Origin: JAICTV01 sp035634055
GTDB taxonomy: Bacteria; Planctomycetota; Phycisphaerae; Tepidisphaerales; Tepidisphaeraceae
DNA: 24,325 nt
Assembly: GCA_035634055.1 (NCBI GenBank)
Contig: DASQDR010000008.1
Coordinates: forward strand, 1 to 24,325
Reading direction: 5' to 3'
Shown: positions 1 through 7,130 of the stretch, in pieces
Layout of the letters: every line of letters starts with the position of its first letter
Position numbering within the stretch: the stretch's first letter is position 1
Notes under the pieces: model-generated
Databases searched by the model: none
Told to the model about the DNA's origin: nothing
Seen by the model: only the letters and a program-made list of their open reading frames with translations
Made by a program: the position numbers and the translations under genes

Positions 1-128
1 GGGGCGGCGGGCGCCACGGGCGGGATCGCCGGCGCGGCCGCGTCCTGCGCGAAGCTCGGCACCGCGAAACTCATCATGCTGCAAGCGAGCGCGAGGCAGG
101 CGATTCGGCGGGCGGGCGGGGGCGTCAT
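1..128 (-). CDS. N-terminal fragment of an exported protein (signal peptide)
   Basis: A minus-strand reading frame starts at the ATG at 128-126 and runs off the left edge, giving 42 residues. It begins MTPPPARRIACLALACSMM and continues to a probable signal-peptidase site after SFA-Q-D. This is a textbook Sec signal: positive residues, an 18-residue hydrophobic core, then small residues. The segment after the cut is Ala/Pro-rich. A Shine-Dalgarno GGAGG (complement of 137-141) lies 8 nt upstream of the ATG, which fixes the start. The mature protein is outside the window, so its function cannot be named. The frame is too short to stand out among long ORFs but is well supported by the signal and ribosome site. 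Confidence 0.72.
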   Translation of the reverse strand, partial: MTPPPARRIACLALACSMMSFAVPSFAQDAAAPAIPPVAPAA

Positions 129-136
129 GGGCGTGG

Positions 137-141
137 CCTCC
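137..141 (-). promoter_or_regulatory. Shine-Dalgarno site of the exported protein
   Basis: The minus strand reads GGAGG, then 8 nt, then ATG. It is one of the clearest ribosome-binding sites in the window and decides the start at 128. Confidence 0.6.
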
Positions 142-346
142 AAAGGTGCTGTCGTCGCGGGCGCGGTCCGTGGCGCCCTGCGCGGGCGCTACTGGCGGCG
201 CGAGAATCGCGCGAGCCGCCGGGGCGGCGCGCACCGGCAACGGCGGTGATCCGCGCCAGCCCGCTCGAGCCGGGGCTGCGGCGGGCGTCGCAGGACGAAC
301 GAACGCTCACACCGCTCCGCGGCGCGAGTTCGTCCGCCGCGATGCG

Positions 347-375
347 ATGCTAAAACCGCCCCACCCTCCCGTCAA
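347..375 (-). promoter_or_regulatory. Possible sigma-70-type promoter for the exported protein
   Basis: The minus strand carries TTGACG (complement of 370-375), a 17-nt spacer, and TAGCAT (complement of 347-352). It points toward the gene starting at 128 and would leave a leader of about 210 nt. The match is by consensus only (5/6 and 4/6), so this is a suggestion. Confidence 0.35.
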
Positions 376-509
376 GAAACCATTGGACTCGCCACAGGTT
401 GCGGAAGAAACTGCCGCCGCCACGGCTGAGCGTGCAATGGCAATCAGCGGCGCGGCGGCGCAAGGGCGCGTTCGTCGCGCGCGCACGGCGCGCGGCGTCT
501 GCGTGTTGT

Positions 510-538
510 TTGCTTACCCACAGTCACGCCGATAGACT
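510..538 (+). promoter_or_regulatory. Possible promoter directly upstream of the anchored repeat protein
   Basis: TTGCTT (510-515), a 17-nt spacer and TAGACT (533-538) match the -35/-10 pattern at about 3/6 and 4/6. The ATG follows only 10 nt after the -10 box, so a start about 7 nt downstream would give a leaderless or nearly leaderless message. There is no purine-rich ribosome site before the ATG, which fits that reading. Confidence 0.35.
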
Positions 539-548
539 CCCCCTCCCT

Positions 549-1508
549 ATGAAAGCGGAGCGGCGACACGAGCTGCAAGAAAACGAGCTCGCCAAGGTCA
601 TCAAAAAGGCCCCGAACTTCTGGCAGGAGTCCGGCGGCAAGTTCCTCGCCGTCTCCGTTGCCGTGCTGGTGATCGTGCTGCTGATCCGCTACCGGATCAC
701 GTCCACCCGCCAGGCCGCCGTGCTGGCGACCGAGCGCCTTTCGAACGCCCGCGCGTTCATCGACGAGCTCGGCGACCCGCGCATGGCCGCCGCCATGATG
801 ATGGGCGCGCCCGGCGACATGGCGAACCAGCGGCGCGTGCAGTTCAACGAGGCGAACAACGCCATCGCCGACGCCATCCGACTGTCGGACGACAAGAAGA
901 TCCAGGCGGAGGCGCTGCTGGCCAAGGGTGACTTGAGCTGGACGCTGGCGTCGCTTCCGCCGATCCCGGGCAGCGCGACGCAGCCGGCCCTGCTGATCCG
1001 CGACCCGAAGGACCTGCTCAACACGGCGACCGAGGCGTACCAGCAGGTCGTGAACAACTACGCTGACCAGAAGTACGCCCACGTCGCAGCCCGCTTCGGC
1101 CTGGCCGCCGTCGCGGAGAACCGCAGCGAGTGGGAGCAGGCGCGGACGCAATATGAAAAGGTGGCGACCGAGGCGAAGGACCTGCCGGCGTACCAGCAGT
1201 TGGCGGCGCAGCGGCTAGTGAGGCTGAACGAGATCCGCCAGCCGGTGCTGCTGGGCACGCCCGCGGTGCTGCCGCCGATGCCCACGATCCCCGGGACGCG
1301 CCCGGTGCCGGACCTGCTTCGCCCGACAACCGCAGGCGCAGCGACCGCGCCGGCGAGCCCCGCTACGCTTACCGCGGCGCCGGCGGCACCGCCGGCTACT
1401 TCGCCAGCCGTCGCGCCAACCATGACGTCGCCCGCGCCGGAGACGCAGCCGGCCGCGACGCAGGCTGTCGCGGCGACGCAGCCCGCGCCGGCGACAACGC
1501 AGCCCTAG
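549..1508 (+). CDS. Membrane-anchored TPR-like protein with Pro/Ala/Thr-rich tail
   Basis: A 319-residue protein. I chose the ATG at 549 (MKAERRHELQENEL) because this opening recurs in planctomycete anchored repeat proteins and because the upstream in-frame extension is Arg/Ala-rich and featureless. Residues about 32-47 form one transmembrane helix after a short basic cytoplasmic segment. Residues about 52-245 are helical and resemble tetratricopeptide-type repeats, with phrases such as ALLAKGDLSWTLA and HVAARFGLAAVAENRSEWEQ. Residues about 246-319 are a low-complexity Pro/Ala/Thr tail with repeated ATQPA-like units. The fold suggests a protein-protein scaffold facing the periplasm; the partner is unknown. 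It is convergent with the pyrK-like gene. Confidence 0.8.
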   Translation: MKAERRHELQENELAKVIKKAPNFWQESGGKFLAVSVAVLVIVLLIRYRITSTRQAAVLATERLSNARAFIDELGDPRMAAAMMMGAPGDMANQRRVQFNEANNAIADAIRLSDDKKIQAEALLAKGDLSWTLASLPPIPGSATQPALLIRDPKDLLNTATEAYQQVVNNYADQKYAHVAARFGLAAVAENRSEWEQARTQYEKVATEAKDLPAYQQLAAQRLVRLNEIRQPVLLGTPAVLPPMPTIPGTRPVPDLLRPTTAGAATAPASPATLTAAPAAPPATSPAVAPTMTSPAPETQPAATQAVAATQPAPATTQP

Positions 1509-1522
1509 TCGTCGATTACCTC

Positions 1523-1547
1523 CTCGCGGCGAACGTGCTGCCGCGGG
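1523..1547. terminator. Weak hairpin between convergent genes
   Basis: CGCGGC (1525-1530) pairs with GCCGCG (1540-1545) around a 9-nt loop, extendable by a T-G and a C-G pair. It sits between the two convergent stop codons, where a shared terminator is expected. No T-run follows on either strand, so intrinsic termination would be poor. Confidence 0.3.
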
Positions 1548-1562
1548 CCTCGTGGGCGGGAC

Positions 1563-2552
1563 TCACCACAGCAAATCGCGGCCGAGGAAGACCGGGCCGT
1601 CGGTGCAGGCGAGTCGGTAGCACCAGTCGCTCCCTGGCAACGGCGGCTTGCTCGGGTCGGGCTTGCGCACCTTGATGCAGCAACTCTGGCACGTCCCCAT
1701 GCCGCACGCCATCGCCCGCTCGACCGCCACCTGGCACTCGATCTCCCGCTCGGCCGCGATGGCGGCGACCCGCTTCATCATCAGCTCCGGGCCGCAGGTG
1801 TAGATGATCGGGCGCGGCGACTTTTGCTCCCGCGCCGGCGCATCCAGGTAACGCTCCAGAGCCTGCGTGACAAAGCCCTGAAAGCCGTAGGTGCCATCGT
1901 CGGTGGTGATGACGGCGTCGACGCCGTGACGCGCGAACTCTTCGATCCGCGGCGCGGGCGCCAACGGATCGGCATCCGAATCCACGATCGTCAGCGGTAG
2001 TAATTCGCGCGTGGTCGCGCCGGCGAACGCGACGGCGCGTGGCCCGGCACCGGTCGCGCGGCTGGCGGTGGTCGCGCCCAGCGCGTCGGCGAGGTAAAGC
2101 ATCGGCGGGATGCCGACGCCCCCACCGACGAGGATCGCCTGCTGCCCCGGCGACGGCAGCGAGAAGTGGTTGCCCAGCGGGCCGAGGATCGAAACGGTGT
2201 CGCCCGGCGCGAGCCGGCTGAGCCAGTCGGTCCCGACGCCCACGACGCGGTGGATGATCTCCAACTCGACGCCGCCACGCGCGTCGCGCCGCCCCGCGAG
2301 CGAGAACGGCCGACGGAGCATCGCCAGCGGCGAGCGCAGATCAGGACCGTCGCCGAGCACTAGGCCCGGCGACCACTCCACCTCGCGCTCGCCCGACTCG
2401 TGGCCCGATGCATCCCGGCACGCCACCTGGATGAACTGCCCCGGCTGGGTCGGCGGGAACGTCGGCAGGCTCAGCATCAGGCGGAAATGCTCCCGGCAGA
2501 GCGCGAGATTCGCTTGGACGGTGCAGAGAAACTGGTCGCGGCTGCCGGACAT
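1563..2552 (-). CDS. pyrK: Dihydroorotate dehydrogenase electron-transfer subunit (PyrK-like)
   Basis: A 329-residue flavin/iron-sulfur reductase of the ferredoxin-NADP+ reductase superfamily. In the known family PyrK passes electrons from dihydroorotate dehydrogenase B to NAD+ in pyrimidine synthesis. The FAD-binding phrase RRPFSLAG, the pyridine-nucleotide loop VGGGVGIPPML, and a C-terminal 2Fe-2S motif with Cys about 283, 288, 291 and 316 (ACGMGTCQSC ... RLACTDGPVF) are in the expected order. It is longer than the usual 250-280 residues. A TTG start at 2591 would add 13 residues, but that stretch overlaps a probable -35 box, so the ATG at 2552 is preferred. No pyrD or other pyrimidine gene is nearby, so another NAD(P)H oxidoreductase role cannot be excluded. 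Confidence 0.85.
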   Translation of the reverse strand: MSGSRDQFLCTVQANLALCREHFRLMLSLPTFPPTQPGQFIQVACRDASGHESGEREVEWSPGLVLGDGPDLRSPLAMLRRPFSLAGRRDARGGVELEIIHRVVGVGTDWLSRLAPGDTVSILGPLGNHFSLPSPGQQAILVGGGVGIPPMLYLADALGATTASRATGAGPRAVAFAGATTRELLPLTIVDSDADPLAPAPRIEEFARHGVDAVITTDDGTYGFQGFVTQALERYLDAPAREQKSPRPIIYTCGPELMMKRVAAIAAEREIECQVAVERAMACGMGTCQSCCIKVRKPDPSKPPLPGSDWCYRLACTDGPVFLGRDLLW

Positions 2553-2563
2553 GGTGGCGGCAA

Positions 2564-2591
2564 ATTCTACGCGGGCCAGCCCGAAATCCAA
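2564..2591 (-). promoter_or_regulatory. Possible pyrK promoter giving a near-leaderless message
   Basis: The minus strand reads TTGGAT (complement of 2586-2591), a 16-nt spacer, and TAGAAT (complement of 2564-2569). The ATG at 2552 comes 11 nt after the -10 box. The -10 is a 5/6 match and the -35 is weak. The arrangement mirrors the one upstream of 549. Confidence 0.4.
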
Positions 2592-2664
2592 CGGCGGGCG
2601 ACGGTTACAACATGACGGGAAGACGCGGGGCCGGCGTGCGGGCGATGGGAAAACGTGCGGCTAT

Positions 2665-2707
2665 AAAAAAACTTCCGGAGGGGTGGCTCCTATCCACCTC
2701 CGGAAGT
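2665..2707 (-). terminator. Strong rho-independent terminator
   Basis: On the minus strand an 11-bp perfect stem (ACTTCCGGAGG with CCTCCGGAAGT) extends past a 2-nt bulge by three further pairs, closes on a 7-nt loop, and is followed at once by seven T (complement of 2665-2671). The plus strand has no T-run, so it acts only leftward. Confidence 0.8.
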
Positions 2708-2768
2708 GCGCCACGGCTTTGAAAAGCCGCTTAGATCGTTCGATGCGCGCCACGGATTTCCACGGCGG
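2665..2768 (-). ncRNA. Candidate small RNA, about 104 nt
   Basis: The minus strand shows a complete small transcription unit. A TTGACA-18-TATATT promoter (2775-2804) predicts a start near 2768, and a strong hairpin followed by seven T ends it at about 2665. The predicted RNA would fold into three stem-loops: 2748-2767 (8 bp with two G-U pairs, AAAU loop), 2714-2729 (6 bp, UUCA loop) and the terminator stem 2672-2706. The words CCGTGGCGC occur twice, in the first stem and just before the terminator. No coding frame with a ribosome site is evident. I checked by eye for the hallmarks of tmRNA, RNase P RNA, SRP RNA and 5S rRNA and did not find them. An alternative is an attenuated leader of pyrK, whose ATG lies 112 nt beyond. 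Confidence 0.55.
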
Positions 2769-2787
2769 CCGGTGAATATACCGGCCG
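2766..2787. repeat. Perfect inverted repeat around the -10 box (operator-like)
   Basis: CGGCCGGT (2766-2773) and ACCGGCCG (2780-2787) are perfect 8-bp arms around a 6-nt centre. The arms flank and overlap the -10 hexamer of the small-RNA promoter. That position suits a dimeric repressor site. It could also simply be a hairpin at the transcript start. Confidence 0.5.
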
Positions 2788-2804
2788 AGAAACGCGGCTG
2801 TCAA
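2775..2804 (-). promoter_or_regulatory. Strong sigma-70-type promoter of the small-RNA unit
   Basis: The minus strand has a perfect TTGACA (complement of 2799-2804), an 18-nt spacer and TATATT (complement of 2775-2780, 5/6). This is the best promoter match in the window and stands out in such GC-rich DNA. The expected start is near 2768. Confidence 0.65.
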
Positions 2805-3273
2805 TCACGAGACATGACGTCCCGGTAATTTCTTACCCTACCCTAAGTTCATTCGGTAACCGGATTTGTGACGACCCGCCGGCACCGCAAAACTTCCGGC
2901 TCTTCGGCACCGAAGTTGCTTCGGCGGCACCGCGTCGGCGTTTCCCGCCGCGATGCCCTGCCGCTACGCTCCCCCCGCCTTCACAGCCTTCTTCCAGCCC
3001 CTTCATGAAGCGCATGGACTCGCTCATCGAAGAAGCCGTTCCCCACCCGGCCACCGGCGAGCGAGCGATCGGCCCGTGCCACGGCCGGCGCAGAAGCGAA
3101 CCCGCGCCACTAGCCTCGCCACCACAATTGGCGACGGCGAAGCCCGCTCGTCGTCCTCCTTCACCCACGCGTTCAGTCGCGCACCGTTCGTCCACCGCTG
3201 ACTAGCTCCGGTTATCGGGGAAGCACCCGCACGCCCGCGCTGACGCCCACTACAAGTTTGAACCCCTGTCGAC

Positions 3274-3302
3274 TTGTCTCCCCCAATACCGCCGGGTACC
3301 AT
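3274..3302 (+). promoter_or_regulatory. Possible tRNA promoter
   Basis: TTGTCT (3274-3279), 17 nt, then TACCAT (3297-3302), each 4/6 to consensus. A start near 3309 would leave about a 13-nt 5' leader before the tRNA, which is typical for RNase P processing. Confidence 0.4.
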
Positions 3303-3321
3303 TCCGCCGTCACAAAGAGCC

Positions 3322-3395
3322 GGGCGATTAGCTCAGTTGGCCAGAGCGCACGGATCACACCCGTGAGGTCGGGGGTTCGAGCCCCTCATCGCCCA
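3322..3395 (+). tRNA. tRNA-Val(CAC)
   Basis: A full 74-nt cloverleaf. The acceptor stem GGGCGAT pairs perfectly with ATCGCCC. The D-arm is GCTC...GAGC. The anticodon arm CACGG-ATCACAC-CCGTG has T33 followed by anticodon CAC, reading valine GTG codons. The T-arm contains TTCGAGC, and A is the discriminator base. CCA is not encoded; TTT follows. No clear terminator was found. It faces the end of the polysaccharide cluster, whose last gene stops 56 nt away on the other strand. Confidence 0.93.
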
Positions 3396-3450
3396 TTTCC
3401 CCTCCGCTGTACCACTTCGTTTTGCCTGTGAACGTGTCTGCCGCCGGTCG

Positions 3451-6400
3451 CTATGGTGCCGGTGAGTGGTTATTGGTTGCTTCGGAGCGGCCGGCGCGGC
3501 CGTTGGTGGTCTCGGTGAGGGTCACGCCTAGGGCGGCTCCGTCACCGGTGAGGTTTTTCAGGTCCAGGACCTGCACGCGGCCGTCGGCTAGTTGCACCTC
3601 GATGCGGTCGGCGTCCACGGCGCGGGCGGAGCGGATGAGGCTCGTGGACTCGTGCGGCTCAATGATGGTGAGAAAGCGGGCCTCGGTGCCGGTGACCTTG
3701 GAGGCATAGGTCTTGCGCCGCTGGGTTTCATCGCCGAGGGGATAGTCGCCGCCCAGGGTTGCTCTGAAGCGGGCGGCGCTGAGGCCGGAGAGGTCGATGC
3801 GGACGGCGCCGGGCTGCTTGGCGTCATTCGGCTGGCCGGGCGTCGCCCGATCGTACTGCGTGCCGACAACCTTGATCGGCCCGCCCGCGTAGTCGCGGCC
3901 CGGTTGCTCCGGCTGGGCGACGTTGTCGTACTTCACGGGCAGGTTCGACAGCGGGATCTCTGTTCCGTCACGGGTGACGACGCGGGCGTTGGCCCAGAAG
4001 ATCGTGGGCCGCTTGGACAGTTCGACGCGCGTTTCCAGCTCGAGTTGCTTCACGCCCTCGAGCGGCACGTCGATTTCGCTCTTGCCGAGGATCCACGCGC
4101 CGAGCTTTCCCTCGGCCAAGGTCGCGCCGTCGCCACGGACGGTCCAGAACAGGCGTTTCTCCACCGGGTGCATCTCCGGCGCGGTTCCGACCATCAGCTC
4201 CTGCCTCGCCGGCCAGAGGGTGTGGACGTCGAGCTTCAGCACGCCCGGCTCGCTCTCGGGCGCGCGGGTGCCCTCGTTGTCGGCGCCCTCGCCCCAGCGA
4301 TGCTCGAACGACGCCTTGGCGGGCGCGGTGGCGGCGTACCAGTCGCAGTCGGTGACGAACTGCGCGTCCAGGATCGGGTTGTCGTCCCATTGCCCGTCGT
4401 GGCGGACGAGTTGCTTGTCCGCCGCCTCGATTCCCTTGAACCCCTTCATCTGCACGAGGCTCTCGAACGTGTGCGGCTTCTCTCCCTTGAGGTAGTCGGC
4501 CAGCACGACGTAATCGTCCGTCACCACCATCAGGCGGCGCTGGAGGATCGGCTCGGTGAAGTCGGTGACGCTGCCGTACTCCGGCATCCTCTCCGGCACG
4601 GGCAGGTGCCGGCCCTCGGCGAAGGCTTTTTCGTGAAGCGTCTTGTACCCCTGCTCGGGGTAGACCATCCCGCCGTAGGGCGGCGTGCTCCAGCGGGCGC
4701 GGGTCTCAACGGCGGTCGCCTGGAACAGCTTGCCCGTGTGCCACAGCAGGCGGCGGGACTCGACCGGCTCCTGCATCTTGCGGTCGACCACGACCATGTT
4801 CTTCGACGTGGAGTTCTGGACGTAGAACTTGTACATGAACGGCGCATAGCTGTACCAGACCATCTCCGGGTTGTAGAAGCTGCGGCCGTAGCGCGATAGG
4901 TGCAGGAGGTTGGTGCGGTCGAAGTGCCCGTGGAACCCGCCGTGCGTGCCGTAGTGCAGCACCGCCTGGATGCGCTCGCGCCGCGATCGGCCGTCGGCGC
5001 GGCTGCGGAGCATCGCCACGCCCACGTTGTCCGCGAAGGCGCTGTCGGCAAAACGCTCGGGCGTCTTCTCCGGCAGCTCCGGCACGCCGTAGAGCAGGTC
5101 GCGCTTCCCGCCGCCCTGCTTGATCAGCGCGGCGTAGGCCGGGTCGCGGTAGACGTAGTAGGCGATCTCGTACGCGCTGCCGCCGACGGGCCGTTCGGTA
5201 GCGTCGTTGACGCCGAACATCACGCCTCGGTAATCGACGAACGGCGGCAGCGCATCCCACATGCGCTTGATGTCCACATAGTTGTGGGTGACCGGCCCCC
5301 ACTTCTGGAAGCTCATTCCGTACAGCCCGTCCACCCGGTCGAACGGCCGCAGCGAGTAGTGCGTCGAGAAGCCGACAGCGACGCGCATGTCCTTGAAGTT
5401 GACGCCCCACGGCTCCATCGCCAGCGCGATTTGCGTGAACTCGGTCGTGCACCAGACGTTGTAGGAGATCGAGCACTCGTACCACCAGCCGTCGTTCAGC
5501 GTCCCGTGCGCGAGCTGGTCGATGGCCCCGGCGGGCCCGCGGAAGAAGCGATCGGCGGCGGACAGGTCCTGCAGCACCAGCGCGCAGTAGAGCGCGCCGG
5601 TCAGCTCCGAGAGGTTCCAGTTGTTGATCGCCCCCTGCGACGTCTCGAACTCCATCGTCTCGATCAGCAGGCGGAACGTGCGCTCGACCTGCGCCTTGTC
5701 AGCGTCGGTGAAGACGCCTGCCGGCAACGCCATGTCGTACGCCATCGCGATGTGCTGGAAGAAGTGCCCCTCCTGCACGAGGCTCTGGTTGCAGCCGCGC
5801 AGCGTGGCCGGGTAACCGTCGGACGGGTCGCTCAGCCGCAGCATGAACGCGCGCACCTTGTCGGCGTGCTTCTTGTCGCCGGTGAGCTGGTACGCGATGC
5901 CGGCTGCCATCAGGTCGTGCTCGATGGACGTCTGGAACAGGAACGGCCCGAAGTCGTCGACGCCGGTGAGGTTGGGCGCCTTGGCCACCTCCGGCACGTC
6001 CCACTTGTCCGCCCGCGCGACGTAGTCCGCCTGCGCCCGCTTGGCCCAATCGTGCGTGGCGACCTTCTCCTTCACCTCGCGCCAGCGCTGCGGCGTGTGC
6101 AGGACGTAAGGGTGCGGCAGCGCGGCGGCGGTGAGGAAGGTGATCCTGGCGGCGGAGGCGGCATCGCCATTGGCGGTGGCGCGCAGCACCTGCTTCTCGT
6201 GCCCGCCGGGCGTCACGCGCGGCGAGACCTTCACGCGCACTTTCACCTCCGCCGACGCGCCCGGGGCAAGTTGCAACGACGGCGGCTCGACGCTCGCCTC
6301 CATCGCCTCCCACCCCGCGCGCTCCAGCGACAGCGCGACCGCCTGCGGCGCGTCGGTGCAGTTGGAGACGCGGGCGGCGTAAGTGACCTCGCCGCCCGCC

Positions 6401-6972
6401 GGCGCCGACTTGCCGCGGACCTCTGCCTCCGCCGCGATCGCTGCGCCGCGCGCGACGCGGGCGGACCTCACGCTGATCGCGCCGCCCTTGGTCGACAGCT
6501 CCACCTGCTTGATGAACTTCAGGAACGCCGGCTGCGACTGGCGGAAGTCGAACGCTGACCACGGGAGCACGACGCGCCGAACGCCGGGGCCGATCACAGT
6601 GACCGTCGCCTTCGTCTCCTGCACCAGCGCCGCGCGCGCGGGTTCCGGCGGGACGCGCAGCGTCGCCGTCAGCTCGACCGGCCGATCGCCGGGCACCTCG
6701 ACATCGAACTGGATCCCGTGATAAGCCCGCCAGTCCGCCGAGCCGTCGTGCTCGCGGCGGAGGCCCTTGGCGAACCAACCCTTCCGCCCGTCGGGGTGGA
6801 CGTATACCAGCGGCCGATCCGGCGTGACCTCGCCGCGCATCGGCAACGCCACCAAGGCGGGCACGCTCAAGGGCGCCGTCGCCGCGGGCGCTGCCGGCGC
6901 CCGAGTCGCCAGCAGCAGGTTCAACGAAAGGAAGACAGTGATCACGACGACGGCCGACGCGTTGACCCGCAC
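3451..6972 (-). CDS. Secreted heparinase II/III-type polysaccharide lyase
   Basis: An 1173-residue exported protein, last gene of the cluster. The frame stays open far upstream over the neighbouring gene. The GTG at 6972 is chosen because GAGG lies 5 nt before it and the product opens with a clear signal peptide (VRVNASAVVVITVFLSLNLL, cut near residues 27-30). Residues about 200-270 look like a NEW3-type beta domain. Residues about 300-660 form the helical toroid (HDLMAAGIAYQLTGD, NNWNLSELTGALYCAL). The segment HYGTHGGFHGHFD at about 670-690 is the His-rich hallmark of the heparinase II/III lyase domain, followed by a long beta-sandwich region. The family cleaves uronate-containing polysaccharides by beta-elimination. 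The substrate is not deducible; the gene context suggests the cluster's own polymer. Endo or exo action, and trimming versus release, remain open. Confidence 0.8.
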   Translation of the reverse strand: MRVNASAVVVITVFLSLNLLLATRAPAAPAATAPLSVPALVALPMRGEVTPDRPLVYVHPDGRKGWFAKGLRREHDGSADWRAYHGIQFDVEVPGDRPVELTATLRVPPEPARAALVQETKATVTVIGPGVRRVVLPWSAFDFRQSQPAFLKFIKQVELSTKGGAISVRSARVARGAAIAAEAEVRGKSAPAGGEVTYAARVSNCTDAPQAVALSLERAGWEAMEASVEPPSLQLAPGASAEVKVRVKVSPRVTPGGHEKQVLRATANGDAASAARITFLTAAALPHPYVLHTPQRWREVKEKVATHDWAKRAQADYVARADKWDVPEVAKAPNLTGVDDFGPFLFQTSIEHDLMAAGIAYQLTGDKKHADKVRAFMLRLSDPSDGYPATLRGCNQSLVQEGHFFQHIAMAYDMALPAGVFTDADKAQVERTFRLLIETMEFETSQGAINNWNLSELTGALYCALVLQDLSAADRFFRGPAGAIDQLAHGTLNDGWWYECSISYNVWCTTEFTQIALAMEPWGVNFKDMRVAVGFSTHYSLRPFDRVDGLYGMSFQKWGPVTHNYVDIKRMWDALPPFVDYRGVMFGVNDATERPVGGSAYEIAYYVYRDPAYAALIKQGGGKRDLLYGVPELPEKTPERFADSAFADNVGVAMLRSRADGRSRRERIQAVLHYGTHGGFHGHFDRTNLLHLSRYGRSFYNPEMVWYSYAPFMYKFYVQNSTSKNMVVVDRKMQEPVESRRLLWHTGKLFQATAVETRARWSTPPYGGMVYPEQGYKTLHEKAFAEGRHLPVPERMPEYGSVTDFTEPILQRRLMVVTDDYVVLADYLKGEKPHTFESLVQMKGFKGIEAADKQLVRHDGQWDDNPILDAQFVTDCDWYAATAPAKASFEHRWGEGADNEGTRAPESEPGVLKLDVHTLWPARQELMVGTAPEMHPVEKRLFWTVRGDGATLAEGKLGAWILGKSEIDVPLEGVKQLELETRVELSKRPTIFWANARVVTRDGTEIPLSNLPVKYDNVAQPEQPGRDYAGGPIKVVGTQYDRATPGQPNDAKQPGAVRIDLSGLSAARFRATLGGDYPLGDETQRRKTYASKVTGTEARFLTIIEPHESTSLIRSARAVDADRIEVQLADGRVQVLDLKNLTGDGAALGVTLTETTNGRAGRSEATNNHSPAP

Positions 6973-6977
6973 GCTCA

Positions 6978-6981
6978 CCTC
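6978..6981 (-). promoter_or_regulatory. Shine-Dalgarno site of the lyase gene
   Basis: GAGG on the minus strand sits 5 nt upstream of the GTG at 6972. It separates the true start from the long upstream open frame. The 158-bp gap to the preceding gene is the largest inside the cluster. It holds a TTGACG word (complement of 7060-7065) but no convincing -10, so independent transcription of the lyase is possible but not shown. Confidence 0.5.
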
Positions 6982-7130
6982 GACTGGATGAAGGACACCG
7001 CTGCGATGCGCCGGCTGCAGGCGGCGCGCCCGGGGCAACTGTGCGCGCGGCGGAGCGGCCGTCAACAGCGGGCGCTGGAGACGCAATTGCAAGCGATAGC
7101 GATCGGAGGAGAGAGCGGCGGGCGGGACGT

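Larger units (their letters stand above)
129..548. other. Divergent intergenic region
   Basis: About 420 bp lie between the minus-strand exported-protein gene and the plus-strand membrane-anchored protein. Open frames cross it on both strands, but they are compositionally biased, Arg/Ala-rich and have no recognisable protein features. I see one possible promoter for each direction (listed separately) and no RNA gene or repeat. Confidence 0.5.
2553..3321. other. Long non-coding stretch before the tRNA gene
   Basis: About 770 bp without a convincing protein gene. The left third (2660-2810) is densely structured: a pyrK promoter candidate, a small-RNA-like unit with its own promoter, three hairpins and a T-run terminator. 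The part from 2881 to 2940 has repeated CTTCGG/CCGAAG words that can fold locally. From about 2940 to 3270 I see nothing beyond short, compositionally biased frames. The tRNA promoter candidate is at 3274-3302. Confidence 0.5.

Noticed and set aside
2550..2561. Eukaryote-style GCCGCCACCATG context at the pyrK start
   Set aside because: All neighbours are bacterial operon genes and the tRNA and promoters are bacterial; the match is chance in GC-rich DNA.
2891..2917. AACTTC...GAAGTT hairpin with repeated CTTCGG words
   Set aside because: The stem is short, interrupted by a bulge and followed by only a few T on the minus strand. It is too weak to call a terminator or RNA gene.
2833..3195. Minus-strand 120-codon frame in the non-coding stretch
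   Set aside because: It is Gly/Arg/Ala low complexity with no ribosome site, and several overlapping frames in other phases look equally good.
3592..6558. Two long plus-strand frames (435 and 552 codons) opposite the lyase gene
   Set aside because: They mirror the codon pattern of the real minus-strand gene, are rich in Arg/His/Val with no domain, and have no ribosome sites. High GC makes antisense frames open by default.
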